64,000 nt of DNA, taken from NCBI RefSeq assembly GCF_900186615.1, contig NZ_LT896588.1, positions 130,882-194,881 of the forward strand. Direction: 5' to 3'. A program made the translations under genes and the position numbers. Shown here one piece after another: positions 44,600-53,975 of this stretch. The stretch is from Parabacteroides bouchesdurhonensis (lineage in GTDB: Bacteria; Bacteroidota; Bacteroidia; Bacteroidales; Tannerellaceae). Below the pieces are notes generated by a model. The model did no database searches and had not been told where the DNA came from. It saw only the letters and a list, made by a program, of their open reading frames with translations. Positions within the stretch are counted from its first letter, which is position 1. Every line of letters begins with the position of its first letter.

Positions 44600-45433
44600 T
44601 TGAATAATTTGATAAAACGTGCGTTAACCGGTATAATCTTCGTTGCAATCTTGTTGGGAGCGTTATGTTTCCATCCTATTTTGTATTTACTTGTTTTTAG
44701 TTTAATCACAGCGCTTTCTTTATGGGAGTTTTATGGACTAATAAAGTATTATGAGAATGCAAATATCCAGAGAATGATAAGTTGTATTGGTGGAGCTTAC
44801 CTGTTCATTGCAACATTTGCTTATGCAAACGGCCTTACAGACGGAAAGATATTTCTGCCTTATATCCTATTCATGATGTATACATTTATTGCTGAATTGT
44901 ACAATAATGTTTCCAACCCTATAAATAACTGGTCATTCACTTTACTGGCACAAGTCTACTGTGCCGGCTCTTTTTCTTTATTAAATTTTATTACTTCTAC
45001 GCCAAACACACCCGGCGAAGTGGTCTTTAATCCGATTTACACAATAGCTTTATTTGTATTTATCTGGCTAAATGATACCGGAGCCTATTTAGTTGGTTCC
45101 CGGATCGGAAAAAGAAGATTATTTGAACGAATCTCTCCCAAGAAATCATGGGAAGGCTTTTTCGGAGGCTTAATTGTCGTATTGGCTGCATCACAAGCGT
45201 TTGCCTGGTATGCTCCGGAAATTAGTTGGTATAACTGGCTTGGATTATCTTTCTCTATTGTCTTATTCGGAACATGGGGAGACTTAACGGAATCCTTACT
45301 TAAACGCACACTAGGAGTAAAAGATTCAGGCAATCTATTGCCTGGACATGGTGGCATGCTTGATCGCTTCGACAGTGTCATGATGGCAATACCGGCAACC
45401 TATATTTACATCGAACTTTTTATTCGAAATTAA
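44600..45433 (+). CDS. cdsA: Phosphatidate cytidylyltransferase (TTG start)
   Basis: Inner-membrane enzyme making CDP-diacylglycerol from phosphatidate and CTP, the branch point of phospholipid synthesis. 277 residues, about eight hydrophobic segments. The family signature is near the C-terminus: RISPKKSWEGFFGG near 173-186 and the terminal GGMLDRFDSVM near 252. The start codon is TTG: the frame is closed by TAA at 44564-44566 upstream and contains no ATG before residue 58, and translation from TTG gives the expected MNNLIKRALTGI start. The 3' end overlaps the 3' end of the convergent PorT-like gene by 14 bases, with no terminator between. Confidence 0.93.
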   Translation: MNNLIKRALTGIIFVAILLGALCFHPILYLLVFSLITALSLWEFYGLIKYYENANIQRMISCIGGAYLFIATFAYANGLTDGKIFLPYILFMMYTFIAELYNNVSNPINNWSFTLLAQVYCAGSFSLLNFITSTPNTPGEVVFNPIYTIALFVFIWLNDTGAYLVGSRIGKRRLFERISPKKSWEGFFGGLIVVLAASQAFAWYAPEISWYNWLGLSFSIVLFGTWGDLTESLLKRTLGVKDSGNLLPGHGGMLDRFDSVMMAIPATYIYIELFIRN

Positions 45434-46121
45434 ATGTTAGTACTACCATTCGGGAAGTTGCTTTAGAAAGAGCATCTGTATATTTTATCAAATCTCTATC
45501 GTTTAAACTTGCACGATCTTTTTCCAGCAAATCAAGCAACCCGAAACAGAATTTAAGTTCGGGGCATAATTTAAAGAACGGTAAATAAATATCACATCCA
45601 ATACCAAACTCTAAACCAAAGTCTGTTCCTTTCAATAATATTGGATTATCTTTTTTTCGTCCAAGATCAAATGAGCCATAAATACCGCCAATCAAATAAG
45701 GACGATAATTATTAAGACGCAAAGCCGTATATTTTATATCCAAAGGAAAAGATAAATAAGTAGAACGAGTGTTTGTTGTGAATTCTTCTCCCGTTGACTG
45801 TTCGCGGAATATAAACTTCTTATCTCCAAAATGAATTGTAGGAGTCAATCGTAAATTAAAATAAGGATTCAGATACAGATCACCTATAACTCCAACACTA
45901 AAGCCCGGAGAATACGAAGGAATTTCAGCAAACCAGGTTTCACCATTTGTTGTAACACCGGAATTAGTCAACAACAAATCTTGTGCATGCAAACCAACAT
46001 GGAATCCTAGATGAAACCATTTTAGATCTGCATACGGCTGATTCTTTACCTTCTCTTTCTGCGCCATAGCTCCAGTAGCTATCACGCACAATGTACATAA
46101 AACAAATAACAGTCGCTTCAA
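45420..46121 (-). CDS. PorT-like outer-membrane beta-barrel protein (TTG start)
   Basis: Exported protein of 233 residues with signal peptide (MKRLLFVLCTLCVIATGAMA) and alternating beta-strand pattern ending in an aromatic strand (MVVLTFNFE), typical of small outer-membrane barrels of the porin/OMP_b-brl group. Length and pattern fit PorT/SprT, a component of type IX secretion and gliding in Bacteroidota (GYFP-like HFGDKKF, PLDIKY strands). No other T9SS gene is nearby and many Bacteroidales carry PorT-like barrels without gliding, so the specific role is uncertain. Translation starts at TTG; no ATG lies in the signal peptide. Confidence 0.75.
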   Translation of the reverse strand: MKRLLFVLCTLCVIATGAMAQKEKVKNQPYADLKWFHLGFHVGLHAQDLLLTNSGVTTNGETWFAEIPSYSPGFSVGVIGDLYLNPYFNLRLTPTIHFGDKKFIFREQSTGEEFTTNTRSTYLSFPLDIKYTALRLNNYRPYLIGGIYGSFDLGRKKDNPILLKGTDFGLEFGIGCDIYLPFFKLCPELKFCFGLLDLLEKDRASLNDRDLIKYTDALSKATSRMVVLTFNFE

Positions 46122-46229
46122 CTCTCAATCAATTTTGAATAATAAACGGAAAACGTACGAAGATATTGCAAAAAAGCAGATATTTGATAAAATAAAGCTG
46201 AAGAAGTTTTTTAAATACAAAGAAAGCTC

Positions 46230-46237
46230 TATTTTTG
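46230..46237 (+). promoter_or_regulatory. -7 element of the ferredoxin gene
   Basis: TATTTTTG, perfect TAnnTTTG, 37 bases before the ferredoxin ATG. Confidence 0.6.
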
Positions 46238-46274
46238 CATCCACTAATAGTTATCAATTTAAACGTTTAATAAA

Positions 46275-46442
46275 ATGGCTTACGTAATTAGCGACGATTG
46301 TATTGCCTGCGGTACTTGTATTGACGAATGTCCGGTAGGAGCAATTTCAGAAGGTGATAAATATCATATCGATCCTGAAATGTGCACAGAGTGTGGAACT
46401 TGCGCAGATGTTTGTCCCACAGAAGCTATCCATCCGGCATAA
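46275..46442 (+). CDS. 2x[4Fe-4S] ferredoxin
   Basis: A 55-residue clostridial-type ferredoxin, an electron carrier for pyruvate:ferredoxin oxidoreductase, hydrogenases or Rnf in anaerobes. Begins MAYVISDDCIACGTCIDECP and has the second cluster motif CTECGTCADVCP; both follow CxxCxxCxxxCP exactly, giving eight Cys ligands. Length is standard. Monocistronic: own -7 element and terminator. Too short for many gene-finding thresholds, but unmistakable. Confidence 0.97.
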   Translation: MAYVISDDCIACGTCIDECPVGAISEGDKYHIDPEMCTECGTCADVCPTEAIHPA

Positions 46443-46497
46443 TAAAAACCGTGGTAAAAGTAGGCAAGCCTGTTCAATGCAGGCTCCTATAAATGTA

Positions 46498-46533
46498 ATG
46501 GGCTATTTTCTTAAATTAAGAAAAGTAGCCCAT
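46498..46533. terminator. Terminator between ferredoxin and PUR genes
   Basis: ATGGGCTATTTTCTT pairs with AAGAAAAGTAGCCCAT (15 pairs, one bulged G, 5-base loop). A smaller hairpin AGCCTG/CAGGCT (46467-46485) precedes it. Serves convergent transcripts. Confidence 0.75.
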
Positions 46534-46551
46534 TATCATTTATCTTCCTAT

Positions 46552-46911
46552 TCAAAACTCAATATCGAGTTTAATATCATCTGAAGTACTCTCTGTTTCT
46601 CCTTCATCAGATTGAATCTCCGAGATTCCTCCTTCGTTACGCTCTTTAATGTAACGGATAACATCATTCATACCGTCCATGAATTTTTCAAAATCTTCCT
46701 TATATAAGAAAATCTTATGCTTCTCAAAAGACACTTGCGTTCCATCTTTAGGTTGCACCTTTTTACTTTCCGTAATGGCCAAAAACAAATCATCTTTCAA
46801 GTTCTTCTTCACGTCCAGGTAATAAATACGTTTTCCTGCCTTGATGGCTTTAGAATACAGAATTTCCTTATCGCCACCTTCAACATGTGCTTTTCTTATA
46901 GAATCTTCCAT
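46552..46911 (-). CDS. PUR family nucleic-acid-binding protein (DUF3276)
   Basis: Small cytoplasmic protein of 119 residues from the ATG giving MEDSIRKAHVEGG (another ATG lies four codons earlier). The PUR-alpha-like domain covers about 15-95: EILYSKAIKAGKRIYYLDVK, then DLFLAITESKK and HKIFLYKEDFEKFMDGM, the Bacteroidota DUF3276 pattern. Such proteins bind single-stranded DNA or RNA in spirochaete homologues. The tail is very acidic (SDEGETESTSDD). Cellular role in this phylum unknown. Confidence 0.9.
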   Translation of the reverse strand: MEDSIRKAHVEGGDKEILYSKAIKAGKRIYYLDVKKNLKDDLFLAITESKKVQPKDGTQVSFEKHKIFLYKEDFEKFMDGMNDVIRYIKERNEGGISEIQSDEGETESTSDDIKLDIEF

Positions 46912-47097
46912 GACAGCTAACATTTATTATAATACACCCACCCATTTTATCATAACTAGCCTCAAATATGTGCATTTTTTTTTAAATAGCAACTATTTTA
47001 ACGTATCAAAATACACCTCTAATCTCCATTACTTACAAAATATCATCTAACACATGTAAAATTAAGCAAACTAGCTCTCTATTATAAAAAGATTAAC

Positions 47098-47105
47098 TAC
47101 CTTTG
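47098..47105 (+). promoter_or_regulatory. -7 element of nusB
   Basis: TACCTTTG, perfect TAnnTTTG, 36 bases before nusB. Confidence 0.6.
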
Positions 47106-47140
47106 CAACCTAAATTTATAACAAGTAGCTCCTTCAAACG

Positions 47141-48067
47141 ATGATCAACAGAATTTTAATCCGCATTAAAGTCTTACAGATAGTTTATTCATACTATCAA
47201 AATGGAAATGGCGACCTCAAAGTAGCGGAAAACGAATTGCTTTTCAGCCTTCAGAAGTCTTATGACTTATATCACTATTTTCTCCTCCTTATCATTGAAA
47301 TAACAAACTTACAAAAACGTCTGCTGGATATTCGCAAGAATAAATATATGCCTACGGAAGCAGAGCTAAATCCTAATACACGTTTAATTGATAACAGGTT
47401 TGCAGCACAAGTAGAGCAAAACGAATTTTTACAAAAACATGTAGCAGAACAAGGTATCTCATGGAGTAACGATGAGGATTTTATTAAATCTGTACTTGAT
47501 CTGATTCTTAACTCAGATTTATATGCTGAATATCTAGACAACAAAGAGGATTCTTACGAAATTGATAAAGAATTCTGGCGTATGGTATTTAAAAAAATTA
47601 TTTGTAACAATACCACTATAGAAGATTATCTGGAAGACAAAAGCATTTACTGGAATGATGATGTCGAGATTATAGAAACGTTCATATTAAAGACAATTAA
47701 GAAATTTGACGAAGAGGCAGGAAGTAAGCAACCTCTTTTACCTATGTTCAAAGATATGGAAGATAAGAACTTTGCCATTCAATTATTCAGACAGTCTATT
47801 CTGAAAGGTAAAGAATTCAGAGAACGTATCAATAAACACATGAAGAACTGGGAAACAGAACGTATCGCCAATATGGACCTCATTATTATGCAAGTAGCAT
47901 TAGCTGAAATCATGTCATTCCCAACAATCCCAACCAGTGTGACGTTAAATGAATATATTGATGCTGCTAAATATTACAGCACACCTAAAAGCGGAACTTT
48001 TATTAACGGCATACTGGATTCCATTGTGAACGAGTTAAAAAAAGAAAAGTTATTGCTCAAAGATTAA
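47141..48067 (+). CDS. nusB: Transcription antitermination factor NusB (long form)
   Basis: RNA-binding factor that with NusE/S10 loads on boxA of rRNA operons. 308 residues, about twice the E. coli protein; the extra length is an N-terminal region starting MINRILIRIKVLQIVYSYYQ, itself NusB-like, while the recognisable C-terminal helices are FRERINKHMKNWETERIANM near 227 and the signature TSVTLNEYIDAAKYYSTPKS near 266, ending GTFINGILDSI. This length is usual in Bacteroidota. Followed by yajC, which has its own -7 element. Confidence 0.94.
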   Translation: MINRILIRIKVLQIVYSYYQNGNGDLKVAENELLFSLQKSYDLYHYFLLLIIEITNLQKRLLDIRKNKYMPTEAELNPNTRLIDNRFAAQVEQNEFLQKHVAEQGISWSNDEDFIKSVLDLILNSDLYAEYLDNKEDSYEIDKEFWRMVFKKIICNNTTIEDYLEDKSIYWNDDVEIIETFILKTIKKFDEEAGSKQPLLPMFKDMEDKNFAIQLFRQSILKGKEFRERINKHMKNWETERIANMDLIIMQVALAEIMSFPTIPTSVTLNEYIDAAKYYSTPKSGTFINGILDSIVNELKKEKLLLKD

Positions 48068-48077
48068 TTATTATACT

Positions 48078-48085
48078 TACATTTG
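48078..48085 (+). promoter_or_regulatory. -7 element of yajC-ybbR-coaE
   Basis: TACATTTG, perfect TAnnTTTG, between nusB and yajC, 44 bases before the yajC ATG; suggests partly independent expression. Confidence 0.5.
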
Positions 48086-48129
48086 CAAATATCGCTATTG
48101 ATATTAACTTGTAAATTGATTGATATTGT

Positions 48130-48441
48130 ATGAGCTTACTTAGTATTTTACTCCAAGCTGCCGGAGGCCAGTCTCAATGGTCTGGTATTTTAATGATGGT
48201 AGTAGTTGTGGCTATCTTCTATTTCTTTATGATTCGTCCGCAGCAAAAGAAACAAAAAGAAATCCAAAAAGCGCGTGAAGCCTTAAAGACCGGAGATAAG
48301 ATTATTACCGCTGGAGGTATTTACGGAAAAATTAAAGAGATTGGCGATACATATATGCTAATTGAAGTTGCCGATGGAGTACGCATACGCGTTGATAAAA
48401 CGTCTGTATTTGCTTCGGCTGAAGATGCACAACAAAAATAA
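48130..48441 (+). CDS. yajC: Preprotein translocase subunit YajC
   Basis: Accessory membrane protein of the Sec translocon, 103 residues. Single helix at about 19-37 (SGILMMVVVVAIFYFFMIR), then the conserved RPQQKKQKE and KTGDKIITAGGIYGKIKEI motifs. An N-terminal Gln-rich stretch (LQAAGGQSQ) precedes the helix, normal for Bacteroidota. First gene of a run with the YbbR-domain gene (9-base gap) and coaE. Confidence 0.96.
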   Translation: MSLLSILLQAAGGQSQWSGILMMVVVVAIFYFFMIRPQQKKQKEIQKAREALKTGDKIITAGGIYGKIKEIGDTYMLIEVADGVRIRVDKTSVFASAEDAQQK

Positions 48442-48450
48442 TAAATAAAC

Positions 48451-49461
48451 ATGTTACGGCTTGAAAGCATAAAACAACCATTCAAGTCTGCCCTGCAAAA
48501 GATTAAAGTTTTTTCTCGTTGTCAACGATGGAAAGAGACTTTAATCTTTTGTGCATTTATACTCTTGGCTTTAGGCTTCTGGCTTCTACAAAGTCTCCAA
48601 CAAGAATACGAAATTGAAATAAATATCCCAGTCAGATATAAAAATGTCCCGCCGGATATTGCATTTACAGATTCTATACCAAACAACATCACAGCACACG
48701 TAAAAGACAAAGGCAGTGTTCTTCTAAATTATTCCTTTGGCAGGCGCTTTGCTCCTATCGAAACAGATTTAAAAGACATTAAAAGCAAAAACGGGACAAT
48801 TAATATCAATAAAAGAAGTATAGAAAGTGACATTCTAAAACAACTCATATCAACCACAACCCTGACAGGTTTTGAGCCTCAACAGGTAGAACTCCAATAT
48901 GGGGAGAAAATGCATAAACAAATCCCTGTGAAATTCAATGGAGATATACAGATAGCAAGTGGATTCCAACAATCCGGCGATATTACTATTGATCCTTCTA
49001 CCATTACCGTATATGCCAGTAAAGTATTACTCGATTCATTATCAAACGTTCAAACAGTTTACACCGAAATAAAAAAAGGGAACAAAACGATAACAAGAAC
49101 GATTCCGTTACAACGGATACAAGGCATCAATTATAAACCGGAAGCCGTAACCGTAACCATTCCTATTGAAGAATACACAGAGAAAACATTGGAAATTCCT
49201 ATTATCTGTACAAACCTTCCTACCCATTACACGTTACGGATGTTTCCTGCTATGGCAAAAGTAACGTGTAGAATTCCTCTATCCCGATTCAAAGAATTAT
49301 CGGCAGATCAGTTTACCATTCATATTTCTTTTTCCGATCTTGAACAAAATGTGTCAGGCAGTCTGCCAATCCAGCTAACATCTAAGCCGGACTGGGTTCG
49401 CAACATCACCTTATTACCAGACAAAATAGAGTTCATTTTAGAGCAAAACAAACATGATTAA
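48451..49461 (+). CDS. YbbR-like domain protein
   Basis: Membrane-anchored protein of 336 residues: a short basic cytoplasmic start, one helix at about 31-50 (LIFCAFILLALGFWLLQSL), and an extracytoplasmic part with two or three YbbR-type beta repeats (for example PVKFNGDIQIASGF near 156 and TVYASKVLLDSLSNVQTVYT near 181). In Firmicutes YbbR (CdaR) regulates the diadenylate cyclase CdaA; no cyclase gene is adjacent here, so that function is not implied. Its end overlaps coaE by 8 bases. Confidence 0.88.
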   Translation: MLRLESIKQPFKSALQKIKVFSRCQRWKETLIFCAFILLALGFWLLQSLQQEYEIEINIPVRYKNVPPDIAFTDSIPNNITAHVKDKGSVLLNYSFGRRFAPIETDLKDIKSKNGTININKRSIESDILKQLISTTTLTGFEPQQVELQYGEKMHKQIPVKFNGDIQIASGFQQSGDITIDPSTITVYASKVLLDSLSNVQTVYTEIKKGNKTITRTIPLQRIQGINYKPEAVTVTIPIEEYTEKTLEIPIICTNLPTHYTLRMFPAMAKVTCRIPLSRFKELSADQFTIHISFSDLEQNVSGSLPIQLTSKPDWVRNITLLPDKIEFILEQNKHD

Positions 49462-50035
49462 ACTAGGTATAACCGGAGGAATAGGAAGCGGCAAATCTGT
49501 GGTAGCCCAACTTTTGCAATTATCTAAAATACCTGTATATATTGCAGACGAAGAAAGTAAAATACTCACCAACACCTCGCCCATCATACGAAAGCAACTG
49601 ATAAGTTTATTCGGAAAAGATATTTATACGGAAGACGGACTAAATAAAAAACGTCTGGCTTCATATATATTCAATAATCCCGAATACTTAAAACAGGTAA
49701 ACGCCATCATTCATCCGGAAGTAAATTATCATTTTCAAGAATGGGCAACAAAACAACAATCAGAAATCTGTGCAATCGAATCGGCTATTCTATTTGAATC
49801 CGGCTTTAATCAATATGTAGATTACAGTCTCATGGTATATGCACCAATAGAAGTGCGCGTTATGAGAGTTCTTGCTCGCGATAAAGCATCACGGGAGGAA
49901 ATTATACAACGTATTTCCAATCAAATGCCGGACGAACAGAAAAAAGAACTTTCAGATTACGTCATATACAATGACGATATCCATGCTTTACTTCCACAAA
50001 TTCAAGACCTTCTATCTGATTTATCTTCCAGATAA
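49454..50035 (+). CDS. coaE: Dephospho-CoA kinase
   Basis: Phosphorylates the ribose of dephospho-CoA, the last step of CoA synthesis. 193 residues, usual size. Walker A GGIGSGKS near 7-14, lid and CoA-site motifs VYIADEESK near 28, IIHPEVNYHF near 88 and RVLARDKASREEIIQRISNQ near 137-156. The ATG overlaps the YbbR gene by 8 bases, indicating translational coupling. Confidence 0.96.
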   Translation: MIKLGITGGIGSGKSVVAQLLQLSKIPVYIADEESKILTNTSPIIRKQLISLFGKDIYTEDGLNKKRLASYIFNNPEYLKQVNAIIHPEVNYHFQEWATKQQSEICAIESAILFESGFNQYVDYSLMVYAPIEVRVMRVLARDKASREEIIQRISNQMPDEQKKELSDYVIYNDDIHALLPQIQDLLSDLSSR

Positions 50036-50113
50036 GCCTGAAACCGGCAATACAAAACCGTTGGTTAATACATTTTTCCTTTAAATTATACTGCTATTAT
50101 CGGTTAGTTATAC

Positions 50114-50121
50114 TACATTTG
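50114..50121 (+). promoter_or_regulatory. -7 element of the DUF5606 gene
   Basis: TACATTTG, perfect TAnnTTTG, 42 bases before the start codon. Confidence 0.6.
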
Positions 50122-50162
50122 CAGCTTTAAAGTTTAACACTATTAGAAAAATAAAGAATATT

Positions 50163-50603
50163 ATGTTGAAGACTATTCTGTCTATTTCAGGAAAGCCAGG
50201 TTTATTTAAACTGGTATCTCATGGAAAAAATATGCTGATTGTTGAGTCATTAACAGACAAGAAAAGAATACCTGCTTATGCCAAAGACAAAGTAATTTCT
50301 CTTGGAGACATCGCCATCTATACAGACGAAGCAGAAGTACCTTTACATGAAGTACTCACAAGCGTGAAAAATAAAGAAAACGGAGAAAAGGTAACAGTCC
50401 CTTCCGACACAAAAGAGCTGCGTACTTATTTTGCAGAAGTTTTACCAAACTTTGATCGCGAGAGAGTGTATCCCAGCGATATCAAGAAGTTACTGAGCTG
50501 GTATAATATTCTCATAGGCGCAGGCATCACGGATTTTACTCCGGAAGAAGAACCTGCTGAAACAGATACAAAAGCAGAAGCTGCTGAAGAAAAAGCAGAA
50601 TAA
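50163..50603 (+). CDS. DUF5606 domain protein
   Basis: Soluble 146-residue protein of a Bacteroidota-specific family with no assigned function. The N-terminal 40 residues (ILSISGKPGLFKLVSHGKN) resemble a small beta-barrel, followed by VISLGDIAIYTDEAEVPL and a helical region LRTYFAEVLPNFDRERVYPS; a low-complexity Glu/Ala tail ends the protein. Monocistronic between its own -7 element and a terminator. High conservation in the phylum suggests a housekeeping role; nothing more can be said. Confidence 0.85.
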   Translation: MLKTILSISGKPGLFKLVSHGKNMLIVESLTDKKRIPAYAKDKVISLGDIAIYTDEAEVPLHEVLTSVKNKENGEKVTVPSDTKELRTYFAEVLPNFDRERVYPSDIKKLLSWYNILIGAGITDFTPEEEPAETDTKAEAAEEKAE

Positions 50604-50620
50604 TATAATTCAATTATATA

Positions 50621-50657
50621 AAAAAGCCGGTGCAATTGATTTTGTACCGGCTTTTTT
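50621..50657. terminator. Bidirectional terminator
   Basis: AAAAAGCCGGTGCAA pairs with TTGTACCGGCTTTTT (15 pairs with one G-U), T-runs both ways. Ends the DUF5606 transcript (+) and lon (-). Confidence 0.9.
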
Positions 50658-50672
50658 ACGTATTTCCTTTTA

Positions 50673-53147
50673 TCAGAACAAAGGATTACGGACCTTTTCT
50701 CTTAGCAAGGCTAAATCCACTACTTGTTGAATATCCTCCACATAATGGAATGTAAGTCCTTTCAAGTATTCCGATTTTATTTCTTCTATATCTTTCCGGT
50801 TCTCTTTACAAAGAATCAACTCTTTAATACCTGCGCGCTTTGCCGCCAGAATCTTTTCCTTGATTCCACCTACAGGAAGTACTTTTCCACGTAACGTAAT
50901 CTCACCCGTCATAGCCAAATTACTCTTTACCTTTCGTTGAGTAAAGGCCGAAACCAGAGAAGTAACCATCGTAATACCTGCACTTGGACCATCTTTAGGT
51001 ATTGCCCCTTCGGGTACATGGATATGCACATTCCAGTTTTCAAACATATCTTCATTGATATTGAACAAAGAAGCATGCGCATGAATATATTCAAGAGCCA
51101 ACATGGCAGATTCTTTCATTACGTCACCCAAGTTACCGGTTAACGTAAGCTTGGCACCTTTACCTTTGCTTAAACTGGATTCCACAAAAAGGATCTCTCC
51201 GCCAACCGCTGTCCAGGCAAGGCCTGTAACCACTCCGGCATACTCATTTCCCTGATATTTATCACGTGTATATTCTACCGCACCTAAATACTCATGCAAA
51301 TCTTCCGGCTTGATAACAGACGGAATTGCTTCATCCGAAGCAATCTTACGCGCCAGTTTACGCATGACCTTGGCAATCTTCTTATCCAGTTCACGTACAC
51401 CGCTTTCCCGCGTGTATGATTCGATAATAGCTTGCAACGCCTTCTTCTGGAACTTCACCTTTCCTTTATCTATACCATGTATACTCAACTGTTTCGGCAC
51501 AAGATGCTTTGTTGCTATTTCCACTTTCTCTTCCATGATGTATCCACTTACTTCTATAAGTTCCATACGATCCAATAATGGTTGAGAGATTGTGTTCAAA
51601 TTATTGGCAGTAGCAATAAACATCACTTTACTCAAATCATAATCGATATCCAGATAATTATCATGGAAAGTATTATTCTGTTCCGGATCAAGCACTTCCA
51701 GCAAAGCCGAAGCAGGATCGCCCTTAAAGTCATTTGTAACTTTATCTATTTCATCTAAAATAAATACAGGATTGGAAGTTCCCGCTTTTTGCAAATTCTG
51801 GATAATCCGTCCGCACATTGCTCCTATATATGTACGCCTGTGCCCTCGTATTTCCGCTTCATCATGCAAACCACCCAAAGAGATTCGTACATATTTACGG
51901 TTTAAAGCCTCCGCAACAGAACGTCCCAATGATGTTTTACCCACACCCGGAGGGCCATATAAACAGATAATAGGCGACTTCATATCCCCTTTCAGTTTCA
52001 AGACTGCCAAATGCTCAATGATACGTTCTTTCACCTTCTCCAACCCATAATGGTCTCTATCCAATACCTTCTGAGCATGAGCCAGATTGAAATTATCCTT
52101 GCTGCATTCATTCCAAGGCAGATTGACAATGGTCTGTACATATTGCGTTTGAATAGAAAAATCGGGAGACTGCGGATGCAAACGTTCCAGTTTACGAATT
52201 TCTTTCTCGAATATTTCAGCAACAGAAGCCGGCCACTTCTTCTTGGCTGCTTTCTCCCGGAGCTCTTTTATCTCCAGTTCATTGATATTTCCACCCAACT
52301 CTTCCTGGATAGTTTTTATCTGTTGTTGAAGGAAGTATTCTTTCTGCTGCTGATTAATATCCTCATGTGTTTTCATTTGGATGGAAGCTTTCAACTCCAC
52401 CAACTGATATTCGCGATTCAATATAAAAAGCAGACGATATGCCCTGTCCTTTAAATCACTAATCAACAAAAGCTGTTGTTTCTCGGCGGCGCCACTAGGA
52501 ATATTGCTACAAGAGAAGTTTATCAGGTACAGAATATTCTTATTGTTCTTGATTGAAAAGATGAGATCACGAGGCGGATCGGCAACAGCGCCCAGCATCT
52601 TCACAGTCAAATCCTTTATCGTAGAAATAAGTGCTTCAAATTCACGGTCTGTTTTGTCCGGCATCGTATCTTCCAATATCGTAATCTTACCGGTAAGGTA
52701 CGGTTCCGATTCTGAAATCTCATTCAGCTCAAAACGTTTCTTTCCTTGTAATATAACAGTAGTAGTTCCATCCGGCATTTCCAGTACGCGAACAACATCC
52801 GCAATAACTCCCGTTTCATACAAGTCATCAAATCCGGGCTCTTCTGTAGCCATATCTTTCTGGCAAACAACCCCTATCAGACTTTTCTTATGGACGGCTT
52901 CTTTGATTAAGCGCATAGATTTAGGGCGTCCTACAACTACAGGCAAAGCCACTCCGGGAAACAACACCATATTACGAAGCGGAAGAATAGGCAAAACATC
53001 TCCCACCTTCTCCATCCCTTCCGTAAAGTCTTCGTCCACATCACAATCCGTAAGAATTGGCATCACTATACCAATATTATCATCGATATCATCAAACGAT
53101 TCTGTCCCTAATACTCTCTTTCTTTCTTTCATATATACTTTAATCAT
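50673..53147 (-). CDS. lon: ATP-dependent protease La
   Basis: Cytoplasmic AAA+ serine protease removing damaged and regulatory proteins. 824 residues: N-terminal substrate-binding domain from about 50 ([22 protein letters not shown]), a long helical region, AAA module with [11 protein letters not shown] near 397 and FILDEIDKV near 464, and the S16 peptidase with catalytic Ser in [11 protein letters not shown] near 722 and Lys in [11 protein letters not shown] about 43 residues later. The 40-residue acidic N-terminal extension (DDIDDNIGI) is typical of the phylum. Two ATG codons five residues apart (53147, 53132) are both possible. Confidence 0.97.
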   Translation of the reverse strand: MIKVYMKERKRVLGTESFDDIDDNIGIVMPILTDCDVDEDFTEGMEKVGDVLPILPLRNMVLFPGVALPVVVGRPKSMRLIKEAVHKKSLIGVVCQKDMATEEPGFDDLYETGVIADVVRVLEMPDGTTTVILQGKKRFELNEISESEPYLTGKITILEDTMPDKTDREFEALISTIKDLTVKMLGAVADPPRDLIFSIKNNKNILYLINFSCSNIPSGAAEKQQLLLISDLKDRAYRLLFILNREYQLVELKASIQMKTHEDINQQQKEYFLQQQIKTIQEELGGNINELEIKELREKAAKKKWPASVAEIFEKEIRKLERLHPQSPDFSIQTQYVQTIVNLPWNECSKDNFNLAHAQKVLDRDHYGLEKVKERIIEHLAVLKLKGDMKSPIICLYGPPGVGKTSLGRSVAEALNRKYVRISLGGLHDEAEIRGHRRTYIGAMCGRIIQNLQKAGTSNPVFILDEIDKVTNDFKGDPASALLEVLDPEQNNTFHDNYLDIDYDLSKVMFIATANNLNTISQPLLDRMELIEVSGYIMEEKVEIATKHLVPKQLSIHGIDKGKVKFQKKALQAIIESYTRESGVRELDKKIAKVMRKLARKIASDEAIPSVIKPEDLHEYLGAVEYTRDKYQGNEYAGVVTGLAWTAVGGEILFVESSLSKGKGAKLTLTGNLGDVMKESAMLALEYIHAHASLFNINEDMFENWNVHIHVPEGAIPKDGPSAGITMVTSLVSAFTQRKVKSNLAMTGEITLRGKVLPVGGIKEKILAAKRAGIKELILCKENRKDIEEIKSEYLKGLTFHYVEDIQQVVDLALLREKVRNPLF

Positions 53148-53173
53148 TGTATGCGTTAATACAATAAACGTGC

Positions 53174-53181
53174 CAAAGTTA
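53174..53181 (-). promoter_or_regulatory. -7 element of lon
   Basis: TAACTTTG on the minus strand, perfect TAnnTTTG, 27 bases before the first lon ATG. No heat-shock type inverted repeat is seen. Confidence 0.55.
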
Positions 53182-53203
53182 CGGCTTTTAGTTCAAATCT
53201 GAC

Positions 53204-53211
53204 TACTTTTG
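53204..53211 (+). promoter_or_regulatory. -7 element of the trmN6-like gene
   Basis: TACTTTTG, perfect TAnnTTTG, 24 bases before the ATG; divergent from the lon element 22 bases away. Confidence 0.6.
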
Positions 53212-53234
53212 TACCATCATTATATAGTAGTTGT

Positions 53235-53945
53235 ATGGCAAATCCTTACTTTAAATTCAAAAAATTCACAATATGGCACGATAAATGCGCCATGAAGGTA
53301 GGAACAGACGGAGTGCTGCTTGGAGCTTGGGCCAACGTAGACGGCTGTGTTAACATGCTGGACGTAGGAACAGGTACCGGGCTTATAGCTTTGATGTTAG
53401 CACAAAGATGCCAGGCCAACATTGATGCAATCGACATAGATATGGACGCATGCTTTCAGGCGAAAGAGAACATTGAATCCTCTCCTTTTGCCTTACAAAT
53501 TGATATACACCATATATCTTTCCTGGAATATGTAACAAGAACAAATAAAAAGTACGATTTGATTGTGTCTAATCCGCCTTATTTTACCGATTCATTGAAA
53601 TGTCCCGACAAAAAACGAACTGTTGCCCGCCATACAGACAGCCTTGTCCTTTCGGATCTGATTAATGGTTGTTGCAAGCTATTATCTTCCGGTGGACGAA
53701 TTGCCTTAATAGTACCCTTTGACAAAAAAGAAGAATTAACCGATATAGCCAATAGCTGTCAGTTATACGCAATCCGTACAACCCATGTTATTCCTGTCCC
53801 CGAAGCCGCTCCCAAACGTTTATTAGTTGAATACACCAATGTACCAACACCCACCTGCCAGGAAAACGCGTTGGTAATTGAAGAAGCCCGTCATCAATAC
53901 ACGCCGGAATTTAAGGTATTAACCAAAGATTATTACCTGAAATAA
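53235..53945 (+). CDS. trmN6: tRNA1(Val) (adenine-37-N6)-methyltransferase (YfiC/TrmN6)
   Basis: SAM-dependent enzyme, 236 residues, methylating A37 of tRNA1-Val. N-terminal FKFKKFTIWHDKCAMKVGTDG is the YfiC start with GTDGVLLGAW; SAM motif LDVGTGTGLIALMLAQR near 42-58; acidic loop IDAIDIDMD; catalytic SNPPYF motif near 115, the N6-adenine class signature. Length is normal. Family assignment is firm, exact tRNA target follows the E. coli homologue. Confidence 0.92.
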   Translation: MANPYFKFKKFTIWHDKCAMKVGTDGVLLGAWANVDGCVNMLDVGTGTGLIALMLAQRCQANIDAIDIDMDACFQAKENIESSPFALQIDIHHISFLEYVTRTNKKYDLIVSNPPYFTDSLKCPDKKRTVARHTDSLVLSDLINGCCKLLSSGGRIALIVPFDKKEELTDIANSCQLYAIRTTHVIPVPEAAPKRLLVEYTNVPTPTCQENALVIEEARHQYTPEFKVLTKDYYLK

Positions 53946-53975
53946 GCAATGAGTGAGCCATGTTTTACATTGGCT

